A stretch of DNA of 64,000 bases. Origin: Effrenium voratum. Its lineage: Eukaryota > Sar > Dinophyceae > Suessiales > Symbiodiniaceae. The DNA is taken from assembly GCA_963377175.1 (NCBI GenBank), contig CAUJNA010003794.1, forward strand, positions 110,667-174,666, read 5' to 3'. Shown here piece by piece: positions 45,930 to 55,881 of the stretch. Both the position numbers and the translations under genes were made by a program. Within the stretch, counting starts at the first letter, position 1, and each line of letters begins with the position of its first letter. The notes under the pieces were generated by a model. That model did no database searches. It was given only the letters and a program-made list of their open reading frames with translations, and was not told the DNA's origin.

Positions 45930-48047
45930 TCAAGGATTAGTAGCAGCCGGAATCACTTTGACAGCAAGCATTCCACGTGGGCAGCAACCACCAGCAAGTG
46001 CACGGTCTTCGCTGAGCAAAGATATGTCTGGCTCTTCATCTGCCAGGTCAGAGAGATTATTGTACTGGCTCTGCTTGTTGAGGGCAGCCACATATTGTTT
46101 TGCGTAGGCGGTGGCCATCTCTCGCGTTTCCACCGTCTTGCCCACGCATTCGCAAAATGCCGTGACCTCCAAGGTGACCAACCTGGAAATGTCCTCCGCC
46201 ACCAAATCTCCAACATGAATCCACGGGGTCCACAAGCACATCTCTGCCACCCACAGCTTGCAGAGCTTCTCTCTCCGTTCATCCTCCCTCATGTAGCTAT
46301 GAGCCCCACTGGCAAGGAAATAGCATGAACCAGCGATGGACCCAGCAACAAAAATGACGTCCCCAGCGGCATGCACTGCATGTGATATGCTGTTCAGCGC
46401 CACATCGCGCATTACACGCACGACGTGCACGCTGTCATGCTGCAGAAGGCTGTTTAAAAAGGCACACTGAGCCAAGAAATCTCTATGTCTTTGCAGCTGC
46501 AACTCAGCCTGCAGGGGCTTTGACAGCAAGCTCAAAAGGGGGAGCTGATCCATTGACCGCGCTTCGTCCTGAGCTGCAAATGTGTATTGCAAGAACGTTG
46601 TGATGCGATGCGACAAATCTGCGTCTATGCAGTTGTGTGTCAGGAAGCGTTGCAGCAATCTTAGTTGCTGACTCTCCTCATCCTTCATCTTCGCAAGACG
46701 TGCCATCAGAGATGTCACCGAGCTCACCAGCGTGGAAAAAATGATCAACGAGCAGAAAGTCACAAACACCGAGAAGACGCGCTCGTTCAAGTTAACGGCG
46801 TCAAGACTTACATACCCAACACCAAGATTTGCAAATGCCCACTGAAGGGCTGTGAAATAGACAAACGCGGTGGACCGTCCTTCCATCTGATACTGCTTGA
46901 CCCAATTGTTCACACCCTCATCTGCCGTAGCAATACCGTACCAAAAGCAGGCTATGGTATGGTTGATGAGGATCAGCCGCACGACTATTTTCAATATGCT
47001 GTAGTGGATTGCGGCGGATTGCGAACCGAGCAAATCTTGCAGAGATTCAATGACGGCCCCTGCCTTGACCAAACGACCCATGCGAACCAGCCGAAGAAAT
47101 CGCAGGGTCCTGATTGTCTTGGACAAACGAGCGACACCAGCGGTGTCGTCTTCTCTGGCGTTCAGCCCGACGATAAGCCAATCAACACTCACAACAGCTA
47201 GGTCAAATACGAACCATGTTGTAAGGTAATGTTTGGCAGTCTTCCGCAGGTCCAGGATCAAAACCCCAGCGTCATAGTAGCCCGTAACGAAGTTTAGGAG
47301 CAAGTCAAAGTTCCAGTACAGCTGGGTGACCCATGACATGACATTGGTGAAGGTTACCTCTGGCAGGCTGAAAAAGCGTAAAGGGATCACGAACATGTCG
47401 TAGCACAACAGCGTCATGCCCAGAAAGTTCCACCACGCTCTGTAAGGACTGCCCGGGCGCTGCATCATGCGCAGTCGGGCGGCACTTGCGCTGGGCATGT
47501 GCTGGTCCTGGAGGTGGTTTGAACTTATCATGACACTTGGCCTGCGAACTTGTGCTTGGCGATGCTGGAAAGACTCTTCGTCTGTAACTCTCAGCCAGAA
47601 TTCCCTCACGTTGAGGGACAGGTTCATTTCTTGGCGGCTCTCCTCCTCGGACGCGTTGATGCGCCCTGCCTGCTGGATGGCTGAGCGCAAATCCTCCAAA
47701 AAAGGCGCGGAATTCCAGCGGGCCGAGACTGCAGGGGTGACAATGCCCGGCAGAAGGTTGAGCTCGCTGGCGGGTGGATGCGGTGGGCTAGGCTGCTGGG
47801 CGTTCTCACTACTCCAAGAGTGCGGCTCAGCCGAATTGGCCGAAAGTGCCGGTTTGGTTCTCGGCCGCAGGCTCTGGGAGTTCGTTGGCATGCCCGGGAG
47901 CAGCCGGAAGCCAAGGCTCAAATCCAAACCCTTCTTCTGTGAGGCATAGCACTCACCCAACCGGCGGTGCAAATCCCAAAAGCTGTCCTCCATCTTCCGG
48001 ACAGCTAAGAAAAACTTGAGATCACGACGGCCTCCGGCATGGATCAT
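45930..48047 (-). CDS. Six-transmembrane voltage-gated channel, CNG/HCN/EAG-like, atypical pore
   Basis: This intact 705-codon frame has no intron. ATG at 48047 is the first in-frame Met after an upstream TGA. Residues 1-200 are soluble and proline/serine-rich. S1 lies at about 204-224, S2 236-258, S3 272-296, S5 345-372 and S6 420-448. S4 (303-328) has a basic residue every third position: R307, K310, R313, R316, R319, R322, R325 and K328. The pore reads LQWAFANLGVGYVSLDAV, with GYV where potassium channels have GYG, so selectivity is doubtful. A C-linker (450-545) precedes a cyclic-nucleotide-binding-like fold (VIFVAGSIAGSCYFLASGAH), but the phosphate-binding cassette is replaced by EMCLWTPWIHVGDL, so ligand binding is unlikely. 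It resembles KCNH/HCN-type genes that are multicopy in dinoflagellates. An intronless gene suggests origin by retroposition. Confidence 0.92.
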   Translation of the reverse strand: MIHAGGRRDLKFFLAVRKMEDSFWDLHRRLGECYASQKKGLDLSLGFRLLPGMPTNSQSLRPRTKPALSANSAEPHSWSSENAQQPSPPHPPASELNLLPGIVTPAVSARWNSAPFLEDLRSAIQQAGRINASEEESRQEMNLSLNVREFWLRVTDEESFQHRQAQVRRPSVMISSNHLQDQHMPSASAARLRMMQRPGSPYRAWWNFLGMTLLCYDMFVIPLRFFSLPEVTFTNVMSWVTQLYWNFDLLLNFVTGYYDAGVLILDLRKTAKHYLTTWFVFDLAVVSVDWLIVGLNAREDDTAGVARLSKTIRTLRFLRLVRMGRLVKAGAVIESLQDLLGSQSAAIHYSILKIVVRLILINHTIACFWYGIATADEGVNNWVKQYQMEGRSTAFVYFTALQWAFANLGVGYVSLDAVNLNERVFSVFVTFCSLIIFSTLVSSVTSLMARLAKMKDEESQQLRLLQRFLTHNCIDADLSHRITTFLQYTFAAQDEARSMDQLPLLSLLSKPLQAELQLQRHRDFLAQCAFLNSLLQHDSVHVVRVMRDVALNSISHAVHAAGDVIFVAGSIAGSCYFLASGAHSYMREDERREKLCKLWVAEMCLWTPWIHVGDLVAEDISRLVTLEVTAFCECVGKTVETREMATAYAKQYVAALNKQSQYNNLSDLADEEPDISLLSEDRALAGGCCPRGMLAVKVIPAATNP

Positions 48048-48645
48048 GTCGGATGCTTGATCATGCTGGCCAGGTCAATGTGAGCGGAAGCATGCATGCT
48101 CACATTCTTCATCACGGTTGCTGCCCCGTAGCTAGTTGATAAAAGGGCGATATTTGCTTGACGGGTTTGCGCACCACAACCTGAAACCATGGGCATGAAA
48201 CCGTCACGACTTTCTTGTTTTACCCGGTATTTACCTTGGGGAATTTCTAATCAACTGTTTGGTTTCTGAAGGGTGCGAAAGGGATGGGCTTTGCAACCCT
48301 CCGACATATGGACTCCCACTTGGGGAGTAGGTACGTCACGCGGCCCTTTCGGGTTCCTGAGGGTCCTTGTGCGCCTTCAGGGCCGCGAGGCGCGAGGCCT
48401 TGGTCTTGGCGTTCTCCTAGGCAAAGGCTGAGGCTATGGACCATAGCCGCATGGGGGGCGTCTTTCTTAGACAATCGGACCCCCAAGATGGAGGGTTGTC
48501 TCATCATATTCCTTTGAAACCACCCAAAAAAAGGCACACCCATATGGGTCCATGGGTCCATGGGTCCGTTCTTTTAGTTAAGTTCAAAGTTCGAACCAAT
48601 CCAGTTCGGAGGGGGGGGGGCCATTTCGCTGCTGGCAAATGGCAG

Positions 48646-49585
48646 CTAGATGGTTTGCTCCTCTAAAGAGCATGATGGGACCTGGCAACAGCCCTGGAAG
48701 CGTGCGTTTTGTTCTACAGGGACTCCTCTGACAGGCTCCATCCTTGCCTTACTGAAGATCTTGCCCGGGTGAATTATAATATTTCACCACCTGAAATAAG
48801 GTGGTTGGGGGGCTATTCCCCACATAAACCACCATTTGGGGTGAGGCCGTGTGAGGTCGTTATAATTCACCCAGATCTTGTTGGTTCTGGCGGCACAGTC
48901 AACGGGCAAACTTCCCTGCCAGGCCACTCTGCCCAGCTGAGCACTGCTCAGTCTTACCCTTTGAGCGCGGGTCTCTGCATTTCTTTGAAGGGAACTGATG
49001 TCCCTAACCAGACCTACACAGAACTCCTGGTATCTCCTAACGCTCCCAAAGGCTCCCTCGTTAACAGCAAACAGCGAATTTGGATTCCTCCAGCTCCGAA
49101 ATGGATGGCTCCCTGTCAACCACCAGCTAGTTGCCATTTGGATTGCAAACATCGTAGCCTTTGATCCGCTCAAAGAAACCTGCCATGTGTTTGCTCACCT
49201 GGATCGGGCCTCCAATTGACGTGTCCGAAGTTGGCTTTCAGAAGTTCGAACATTTGTCACTTCAACCTTTAGCTTTCCAGACCTATTCGCCTGGTCAAAC
49301 CGGCAAAATCATGAGCCCTGCGAGTGAGGGAGAGGGAGGGACCCCAAATAAGCCCCAGCTAAGGCCTTCTGTGCTCAGTAAGGGCTTGTTTGGGCTCCAG
49401 GTCCCCACCCCCATCCCCCCCACCCATCCTCCCCCCCCACCCCCCCCCACCCACCCCCCCCCCCACCCCCCCACGCCATGTGCAACAACCTGATCCCCTT
49501 CAAGGGCGCCCGCGTGAACGGACCGCTCCTCGGTGGTCGCCAGCTTCTCTCGCACGCTGCCCAGCTGGGAGAGCATGGGCGCGGC
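48646..49585 (-). CDS. Small gene, three inferred exons; last intron is a family-C element
   Basis: Exon 49585-49477 reads MLSQLGSVREKLATTEERSV, then HAGALEGDQVVAH. A GC donor leads across the C-rich tract to exon 49013-48871 (LVRDISSLQRNAETRAQRVR, then LSSAQLGRVAWQGSL and CAARTNKIW). The next intron (48870-48760) is essentially the family-C element. The last exon, 48759-48646, reads IFSKARMEPVRGVPVEQNAR and ends SLEEQTI plus stop. Phases agree throughout. The first part looks coiled-coil. No family is recognised and no 5' end was identified. It lies 0.6 kb upstream of the channel on the same strand. Confidence 0.55.
48764..48872. mobile_element. Inverted-repeat element, family C, copy 1, with target duplication, acting as intron
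   Basis: The ends are GGGTGAATTATAAT and TTATAATTCACCC. AGATCTTG occurs on both sides (48756-48763 and 48873-48880), an 8-bp direct repeat. Three extra bases (CCC) separate the left repeat from the inverted end. The open frame of the host gene continues on both sides. Confidence 0.85.
49405..49476. repeat. C-rich tract (CCCCACCC)n
   Basis: About 70 nt of C runs broken by A or T lie within an inferred intron. On the sense strand it is G-rich with many G runs and potential G-quadruplexes. Confidence 0.95.
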
Positions 49586-49649
49586 CTAGAGGCAAATTTC
49601 AATCACCTGTGCGTCGTAAAAGCTGACTTAAGTTGCATTTGTTGGCAAC

Positions 49650-49790
49650 CTCCAAACTTGGTTGCTGCTGACCCCCCTGCATTTGTTTTTTAGACTTTTT
49701 TTGGGGGTTTAGTGAAAAACGCAACTTGATGGTCCAAAAAGTTAAAGTCTAAAGATCCAACCCAATAGCAGTCAAGCAAAAATCTGTGAT
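49650..49790. repeat. Dispersed repeat, family L, copy 2
   Basis: It begins TTGGTTGCTGCTGACCCCC and ends AAGATCCAACCCAATAGCAG, as in copy 1 at 17160-17285. Confidence 0.75.
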
Positions 49791-50950
49791 TTGAACATAC
49801 GATGGAGCCTTTTGTCAGGATGATGTGTTGGGGGGGACCCCAAAAATTACGCACACTACGTGCCACGTCCCTAACCAGAACTCCTGGTAGCTGCCAAAGG
49901 CTGTTTCAAGGGAAATGAATGGTACCTTATTTTGAGACACACCCACATGAGCATATGACCGATTGCGAAAATGCGACAACCCGAGGTCAAAGGTCATTCC
50001 GAACAAGAGCAGCTGTTGCAGTGACACATACTCACATACACAAAGTACAAAGTGTGCAATGGAATTCTGCAGTAACATGGAGGATTCCGTAAGTCAGCAC
50101 GCAATCGTTGGATATCCCTGCGCAAACAGTCGGAAACAAAAAACAACTCCCTGACTCGGTTGCTGCAACGACCCCTCCGCAACAAGTGTCTACTTGTTGT
50201 GGGTTACTTTTTGTGGGTCCAAGTCGGAACTTCCGACCGAGTGCATCGGCCAAAGGTCAGTAACCGAGCCGTAGATGGAGGTGCCGCGCCGCCGTGCCCC
50301 TACTACTTCACACTGTGTTCAAGGGGGGTTGGCCTCGGCTTCTGTGGGTACCCATACCCGACTAAAGTACTACCAGAAACTCATAGATGTGGTACCCCAA
50401 CCCCGCTTTCACCGATAGAAAGAGGCCCATCCAAAGCCCTGGCAGTCTGTTGCTTCACGTGAATGACCCGCTGTCGAACTTGCCCCAGACAAATGGGTGC
50501 GACAAACAGTCAACTGGGGTGGTCGTCCATTCCAAATAACTCCGGGCGAAACATATGCCAACCCTCCCCCCCCCCAAAAAAAAAAGGACGTCTTTCACGG
50601 GCTTCTGGACTGCCAAGCCAAACAAGTCACCTTAGGCCAACTGGTGTTGCTCAGAGCAGCGTTTCTGGGAGTCTTTGCAAGAGGGTTGGGATTGTGCTCG
50701 GCATGTTCTTCTTTTCACCACTGGTTTTCTGCATGTTCTGAGCATGGTCTGTGATTTTAAAGTGGTCATCCCCACGACTATCCCATGGTAAAGGAAACTC
50801 CTTCGCTCGCAAAAACAATTGTCCTAAAACACAACATGTTCATATATACATCCCCAGCCATCATACACATACACCCATTCATTTGACATTCACTTAGTTG
50901 TGTTTTGTTTCATATACATTGATTTGTTTGTTTGTGAAATACCCGCAGGG

Positions 50951-51110
50951 GCTGCCATCTTGTGGTTTCTCCGGGGTGTCTTGCAACCTCCCAGGTGCCC
51001 AGACACTACTCTCCAGCCGTGACAGCTCGGCCTTGGCAGGAGTTCTTCTGCTTTGGCCGTGGAAGCGCTGTGGAAGTGGCCGCTTTGGAGCTTCCCCAAA
51101 CGAGGGTCTA
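50951..51110 (-). CDS. Exon-like block, unknown protein
   Basis: The frame reads SFGEAPKRPLPQRFHGQSRR, then TPAKAELSRLESSVWAPGRL and QDTPEKPQDGSP. It ends near GCGG|GTATTTC. A second frame is also open. It lies just downstream of a family-J element. No family is recognised. Confidence 0.42.
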
Positions 51111-51178
51111 AGTACCTTCTAAGGAGGTACTTAGACCCCCCAAAAGCCATCCTCATGAAGTACTTGGACCCTCTAGGA
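51100..51178. mobile_element. Inverted-repeat element, family J, copy 3
   Basis: AGGGTCTAAGTACCTTCTAA is at the left and GAAGTACTTGGACCCTCTAG at the right, with GGTACTTAGACCCCCCAAAA inside. Confidence 0.75.
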
Positions 51179-51757
51179 CAAGGAAAGCCTTCGTCTTCCG
51201 AAACCCTCCAGTCGTCAGCTTTCGTGATTTAGGGAGGGTAAAGTTTTTCAAACTACCCTCTTCTTCTTGAGTGGATGGGACACAAACAGTCCACACTTTT
51301 TTCACTAAAATGGTCCACACCCCAAAAAGTGTCAAGTCCAGGAACTCAGAGAGTGATTTAAAGGTTTTCAATGTAGCCTCACTTCCACGTTGCCATGGAA
51401 CGCAACTCAAAACGTTGGAAGTCAAAACGTTCCTCTACAGGGCCCTCGGTGGTAAACGGGAGGGTACCTGCGTTTGGACGTTTCAACGCGCCGAAGCCGC
51501 ATCACACGGAGCCCCCTAGAATAAATAATGCATCGGTTTCCTTGTGGGGTCCCTTTGAAACTAAATGTGGCACCCACCTCCAAGAGGTTAAACGGACACT
51601 CCGAAAGGCAATCTTGGCTGCTCTCCACAAGAAAAATGCATGAATGCATCTATGTTTTTGTTCAAGTCTTGCTTAGTTGCTGGGTGCTCGCTGCTTTGCC
51701 TACTTGTGTTTGATGTGTTGCTTGCCCATCGCGCAGATTCCCTTGGTGTGGAAATCT

Positions 51758-52060
51758 CTACATGTCCGAACAGGATGAAGAGAAGTCTCCTGATTGGGAA
51801 CTGCTAATTGGCAAGCTTTCGCCATATGGCGGCCATTGTGGCCCCAAAATCAATGGCCTTCTCTGACACAGATTGAAGGAAGCCACTGTTGTTCCGATGT
51901 CCACTTGACATCTCAAAGTGGGTCGCCAAGCAACGAGGTCCTCTGACAACATGTCGTTTCCGGGTAAGATGCCACCCTTGAGGGCAAGTCGAACTCTGAT
52001 CAATGAAGCTTTCAGCAAATAGGCGGCTTGCCAAGGACTAGGGAGCCCACCTGCAAACAT
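51758..52060 (-). CDS. 100-codon open block, unknown
   Basis: One frame reads LLKASLIRVRLALKGGILPG, then NDMLSEDLVAWRPTLRCQVD; another overlapping frame is also open (FAESFIDQSSTCPQGWHLTR). The double openness makes the real frame unclear. It may be an exon of an unrecognised gene. Confidence 0.3.
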   Translation of the reverse strand: MFAGGLPSPWQAAYLLKASLIRVRLALKGGILPGNDMLSEDLVAWRPTLRCQVDIGTTVASFNLCQRRPLILGPQWPPYGESLPISSSQSGDFSSSCSDM

Positions 52061-52679
52061 CTATGGGAAGGAGTGTCACTGCCACGTGCTCGAGCCCCTC
52101 AGCTTTCAACATGTGGGTACGTCTTTTCGGGTCGAAAAAAAACATCAATCCTTAAAAAAATGGCCCTCCCGTCTTTTCTTTAGGGGAGCCCCTTTCGGGT
52201 GGTGTTAAAGGGAAACCCAAAGGGAACGACACACCCATGTCAGTCTCGGCCGTCCGACGCAGAGGAACCCCGCAGAACGGAAGCGCCTGAGCCAAGTGCT
52301 TGCAGGCTGGCCAAGGATGCACGTAGTAGACCCACCTCAGCAAAACCAGCCGGGTGCTTTTAAGCACTAGAACCTGAGTCATGACATGCGGAGATTTCAA
52401 GGGAAAGCTTCGAATTCTTGATTGCCAGTCGCGACTTTGGCAAAGGCTCCAAGCTGCAAAAAAACCGGGCGTTCATTTGTGACTGGTTCAGTCTCAGATC
52501 GCTGAGGGATGTTTGTGCCGAAGCCCGGTCACAATCTTCTTGCTGCCAGCTTGTGGGCAAAAAAAGGAAAAAGCAAGCAAACACACAAACAAACAGTATC
52601 AACTCTTGCGCTTACTCTCCTGCGTATCAACATGCCCTCAGATGAGCAGCGTTTTTTTTGGTGGTTCGCGGGGCCTATA

Positions 52680-53180
52680 CGCTGCTCTACGCGGAAGCCT
52701 GCGCAAGCCTACGCCGCTGCAAAGGGTGCCTACGCGAGCACAAGTCAGCTTCCAGGTGCCTCTCGCGGACGCCTACGCGGGAAGATGTTCAGTTCAAGTG
52801 TTGAAGTGCAGTTTGGCTCCATCTAGACAATCACAACTTTTCAGTACAAGAGCAGCTTTGGCAGCTCCAGCTCTAAGATCCCCATTGCAATACAATTGAG
52901 AACCCACATCTGTTGAAGGATCTGGCTGGTAGAACAGGTCTACGTAATCTAAATGCCTTGAAAGCCTACGCGAAAGTCTACGTGAATGCCTACGCGGGGC
53001 CTACGCGGAGCCTACGCGAACACTGCAGAACAAACGGAAAGAAGGCAAAAAAGCGAACTCCGTTATACTTGGCAAGCAGCATTGAGCCATGATTTGTTCA
53101 AACGCCTACGCGAAAGAACAGCCTACGCGAGGGTTGACACAACAGCCTACGCGCAAAAGCCTACGCGAGCCTACGCCCCC
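52680..53180. repeat. Cluster of GCCTACGCG decamers
   Basis: About 14 copies of (A/G)CCTACGCG(A/G) or one-mismatch variants are spread over 500 nt at irregular spacing, in three clumps near 52.69-52.78, 52.96-53.02 and 53.10-53.18 kb. They are not in strict tandem. Plus-strand frames over them give repeated AYA words but no protein-like context. Confidence 0.8.
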
Positions 53181-53554
53181 AACCAGGATTGCCTCCGCAA
53201 AGTACATGCAGTTCCCATTTTGTATAAACCGTTTCATTTGATCAAAAACCGTTGCTCGGATAAGCTGAGAATGCATCTGAGATCAGTTTGCGTCACCAGG
53301 CCGACAAACAAAACAACAAACATTGGTGGCTGGGCAGCGGTTGAGTAGCACTGGAGCGTTTTGTTTCCCTGAGTACAGTATTAGGCAATCATAGTGCGCA
53401 TGTTTATGCACATGCAGGCTTTCCCTTGCATGTGTTCATGCAGCGCAGCGCAGCTAGAAGATCGCTGCAAATGTCTGGAGAAAAGGCATCTTGATGTTCG
53501 ACTTGGACGGAAAAGCGCATTGCTTCTTTTGAAGCTTTCCGGTCACGACAGCTG

Positions 53555-53606
53555 AGCACCCGCTGCAGGGCTCCATTGTTGCTCGCACCGCTGCAGGGCT
53601 CCATTG
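53555..53606. repeat. Tandem duplication of 24 nt
   Basis: CGCTGCAGGGCTCCATTGTTGCTC is present twice nearly in tandem (one CACC spacer). Confidence 0.9.
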
Positions 53607-53645
53607 TTGCTCCAACGAGACTTGCTCAGCCCGCCACGCTCTCAC

Positions 53646-54008
53646 CTGCCTGCAAGGACGGGAGCAAAGGACTGTTTAGACATGTGATGAAGGGTATGTA
53701 CAAATGTCCTGCATCTTTTGTCAACACCACGCGCCCGATGGCAATGCAACTTCCATTGGCAACCAGCAAGTCATGTCTCGAACTCGACAAGCACGAGTAC
53801 ATGGACCCCAGAGAACCCAGCCTCTTCGCAATGAGTCCGCTTGTCTTCCTGCCACGCGGGTCGACAGACAGTAGCCACAGGCTTGGAAGCTCTGAAATTC
53901 CATTCCGACGCATGCGGTCACCAAGGCTAGCCTATTACAGGCGCACGCTTTACCGTTGACTCCGAAGTCGAAGAGCCACAAACGACCGGTCCAGCGGTTG
54001 CAGCCCAT
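53646..54008 (-). CDS. Two inferred exons, possible 5' end of an unknown gene
   Basis: Exon 54008-53954 starts at ATG and reads MGCNRWTGRLWLFDFGVN, then G|GTAAAG. Exon 53891-53646, after TTTCAG, keeps phase 1 and reads ELPSLWLLSVDPRGRKTSGL, then IAKRLGSLGSMYSCLSSS and HDLLVANGSCIAIGRVVLTK. It ends GGCAG|GTGAGAGC, a consensus donor. Both introns are GT-AG. The second exon alternates hydrophobic strands with basic loops. No family is recognised, and an upstream continuation cannot be excluded. Confidence 0.5.
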
Positions 54009-54468
54009 GTTCCCTAGTTGCACACGTTGGGAAATACGGACTTCCCTCCGGGCCGGTTGCCGATGCCCTCACAATGAGCTCAGCGTAAGCGACTGAGCAT
54101 TACCATTCACTGCGCGGACCAAGCAAACATACATGTTTGAAATAAGATTAAGATATCGAGCCCTTGATGTTTGGTTTCCCGCACTATTGACTTTTGAGCA
54201 TGCATCTCCCATGAAACACACACACATACAGCGTAGCAAGTGAATCCATCAGGCCACCGGGCCCAGTGTCGCATCTGCTCGGCTTGGCGGGACCTCACAG
54301 AAATGGGAAGAGCCGAGGGAGGATTGCCCTAGGATCGTTCCAAGTCGGAATAGCTACGCAGCAACGCCATGGCCACCTAGTAAAGCAGGGGTTCGTACTA
54401 GGGGCCCATACGTGGCTGCGTACATTCCTTTCAATCATGCATTGAAAATTGAGCCATAAATGACTCAC

Positions 54469-54830
54469 ATGCCCAAAAAGCAGTCAATTACAAGGTTTAT
54501 CCTTTGGGATTGGATAATCTCTGGCACACCGGAAAGGTCCACTTCGAATCGCGGCAGCGGGCCTCCGTTCCCGGGCCAGCTTCGCCTGCAAGGCGCTACC
54601 CTGAAACAACAAACCCTGAGTCACAATCAAACCCGGTATGAAGATAGTCTACCCAGAACCATGTAAAGAATGAAAAAGTCGGCTGCAACCATTTCTGGTT
54701 GGGATGATCCTTTACTAACCTTCATGCACCCGGGTTTTGATTGTGGCTCACCTGCCCCGGGTCCTCACTTTTTCCAAGTGGGAGTCACTGATGACGACAT
54801 TGGCAGGACTTTGACTTCCAGACTCTCCAG
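54469..54830 (-). CDS. Two exons joined across a family-B element, unknown protein
   Basis: Exon 54830-54752, after GTCTAG, reads GESGSQSPANVVISDSHLEK, then VRTRG, and ends GGCAG|GTGAGCC in phase 2. The donor is the family-B terminal sequence. The element's other end is GACTCAG|, and a second acceptor TTTCAG lies 15 nt on; both keep the frame. The downstream exon runs 49 codons (RSWPGNGGPLPRF, then EVDLSGVPEIIQSQRINLVI) and ends GGGCAT|GTGAGTC. No family is recognised. Open frames on both sides of the element make this one of the best element-as-intron cases in the window. Confidence 0.55.
54616..54751. mobile_element. Inverted-repeat element, family B, copy 2, acting as intron
   Basis: Plus-strand ends are CTGAGTCACAATCAAACCCG and CCGGGTTTTGATTGTGGCTCAC. 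On the minus strand it reads CAG|GTGAGCC ... GACTCAG|, a complete GT-AG intron made by the element's own ends. Confidence 0.85.
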
Positions 54831-54839
54831 CTAGACGTC

Positions 54840-55880
54840 AAGTTCCACCAAGTGTTGGAAGAAGCTCTTCAGGCGAGATATTTCTGTTATCCGCTGCTCA
54901 CTCAAACCGTTATCGCCCACGGTAATTAGGAATAACCTTCGTGCTGGATGGTGCGTGTATGCCTCATTCTGTCTGGGCTTACGCATGATTCAATCTCTTC
55001 CGGATTCCAACATTTCATACTTCAACCCCCGTTACCCCCAAAGTTCAACGATGGGCAAAGGTCCCTAAGTCAGCCTAACGGGGTTTGATTTGCTTTCTCC
55101 ACCTGGATCCTTCCCAACCTTGGGAGCTGCCTGGGCTACACTTAAGCGAAGGGTTTGAGTATTGGTCCATCTGCGGTAGCGCGTTAGCAGAACCATTTGG
55201 GGTACCTGAAAGGACTGACTGAGCATTTGAGTCAATGTCTCGGTACTTGCACGCTTGCGACATGCTTCTGCTGGTTCTTAGTGAGCATTCCTCAGTTGTC
55301 CAGTTTGGACCCACAAAGAAACGGTGGGCACCTTTTGGGGCCAGTACTAAAAATGGGAACCCACACGGGGGAAACCAAAAGATCAGATCCGGTCGAGAGA
55401 TTCTGCACACGTTGCAATGGATGTCTTTGCGAAGGACGAATCGCACACAGACCCCATGACCTAGCGAGTATCGTCCCTGATGTGTGTATGTGTGTGTGTG
55501 TGTGCGTAAGTGTGTCTTTTTGTGCCGCTACCTCCTGACCATCATGTTGCGCGTGCCACACATGCCTCCCGAATTGCGTCAATTTGTCGACGAACACCGA
55601 GCCTCTGGTTCTGAGACGGCTCCTAACTCAACGCCTTTTCTTTGCCTTCACTCGGTGTCTGTTGCCTCAACGTAGGCTTCAACGGCTCTTTCTAACATTC
55701 TCTTACAGGGCAAGGATCTATGTCGACCCAACACTTTTGCCCATTTGCATTGTTGGGTTTAGTTTGGTTCAAAGGCCCCTGCTCTCCAAGGCCAGGTTGA
55801 GCAAATGTTGAACTGAAGACATGGACCCTCGAAGGCTAGCACTCGTCAACTCACTTCCTGGGCGGGGTGTCCGACCGGAT
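54840..55880. other. Non-coding stretch
   Basis: No convincing exon was seen. It holds a family-I copy at about 55286-55400 and a TG microsatellite at 55482-55506. Confidence 0.45.
55482..55506. repeat. (TG)n microsatellite
   Basis: About 25 nt of TGTGTG with one interruption. Confidence 0.95.
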
Positions 55881-55881
55881 C

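Noticed and set aside
48048..48300. A relict spliced-leader upstream of the channel ATG
   Set aside because: No stretch resembling the 22-nt dinoflagellate leader was found on the minus strand; only a degraded family-A-like segment near 48.18-48.30 kb is visible.
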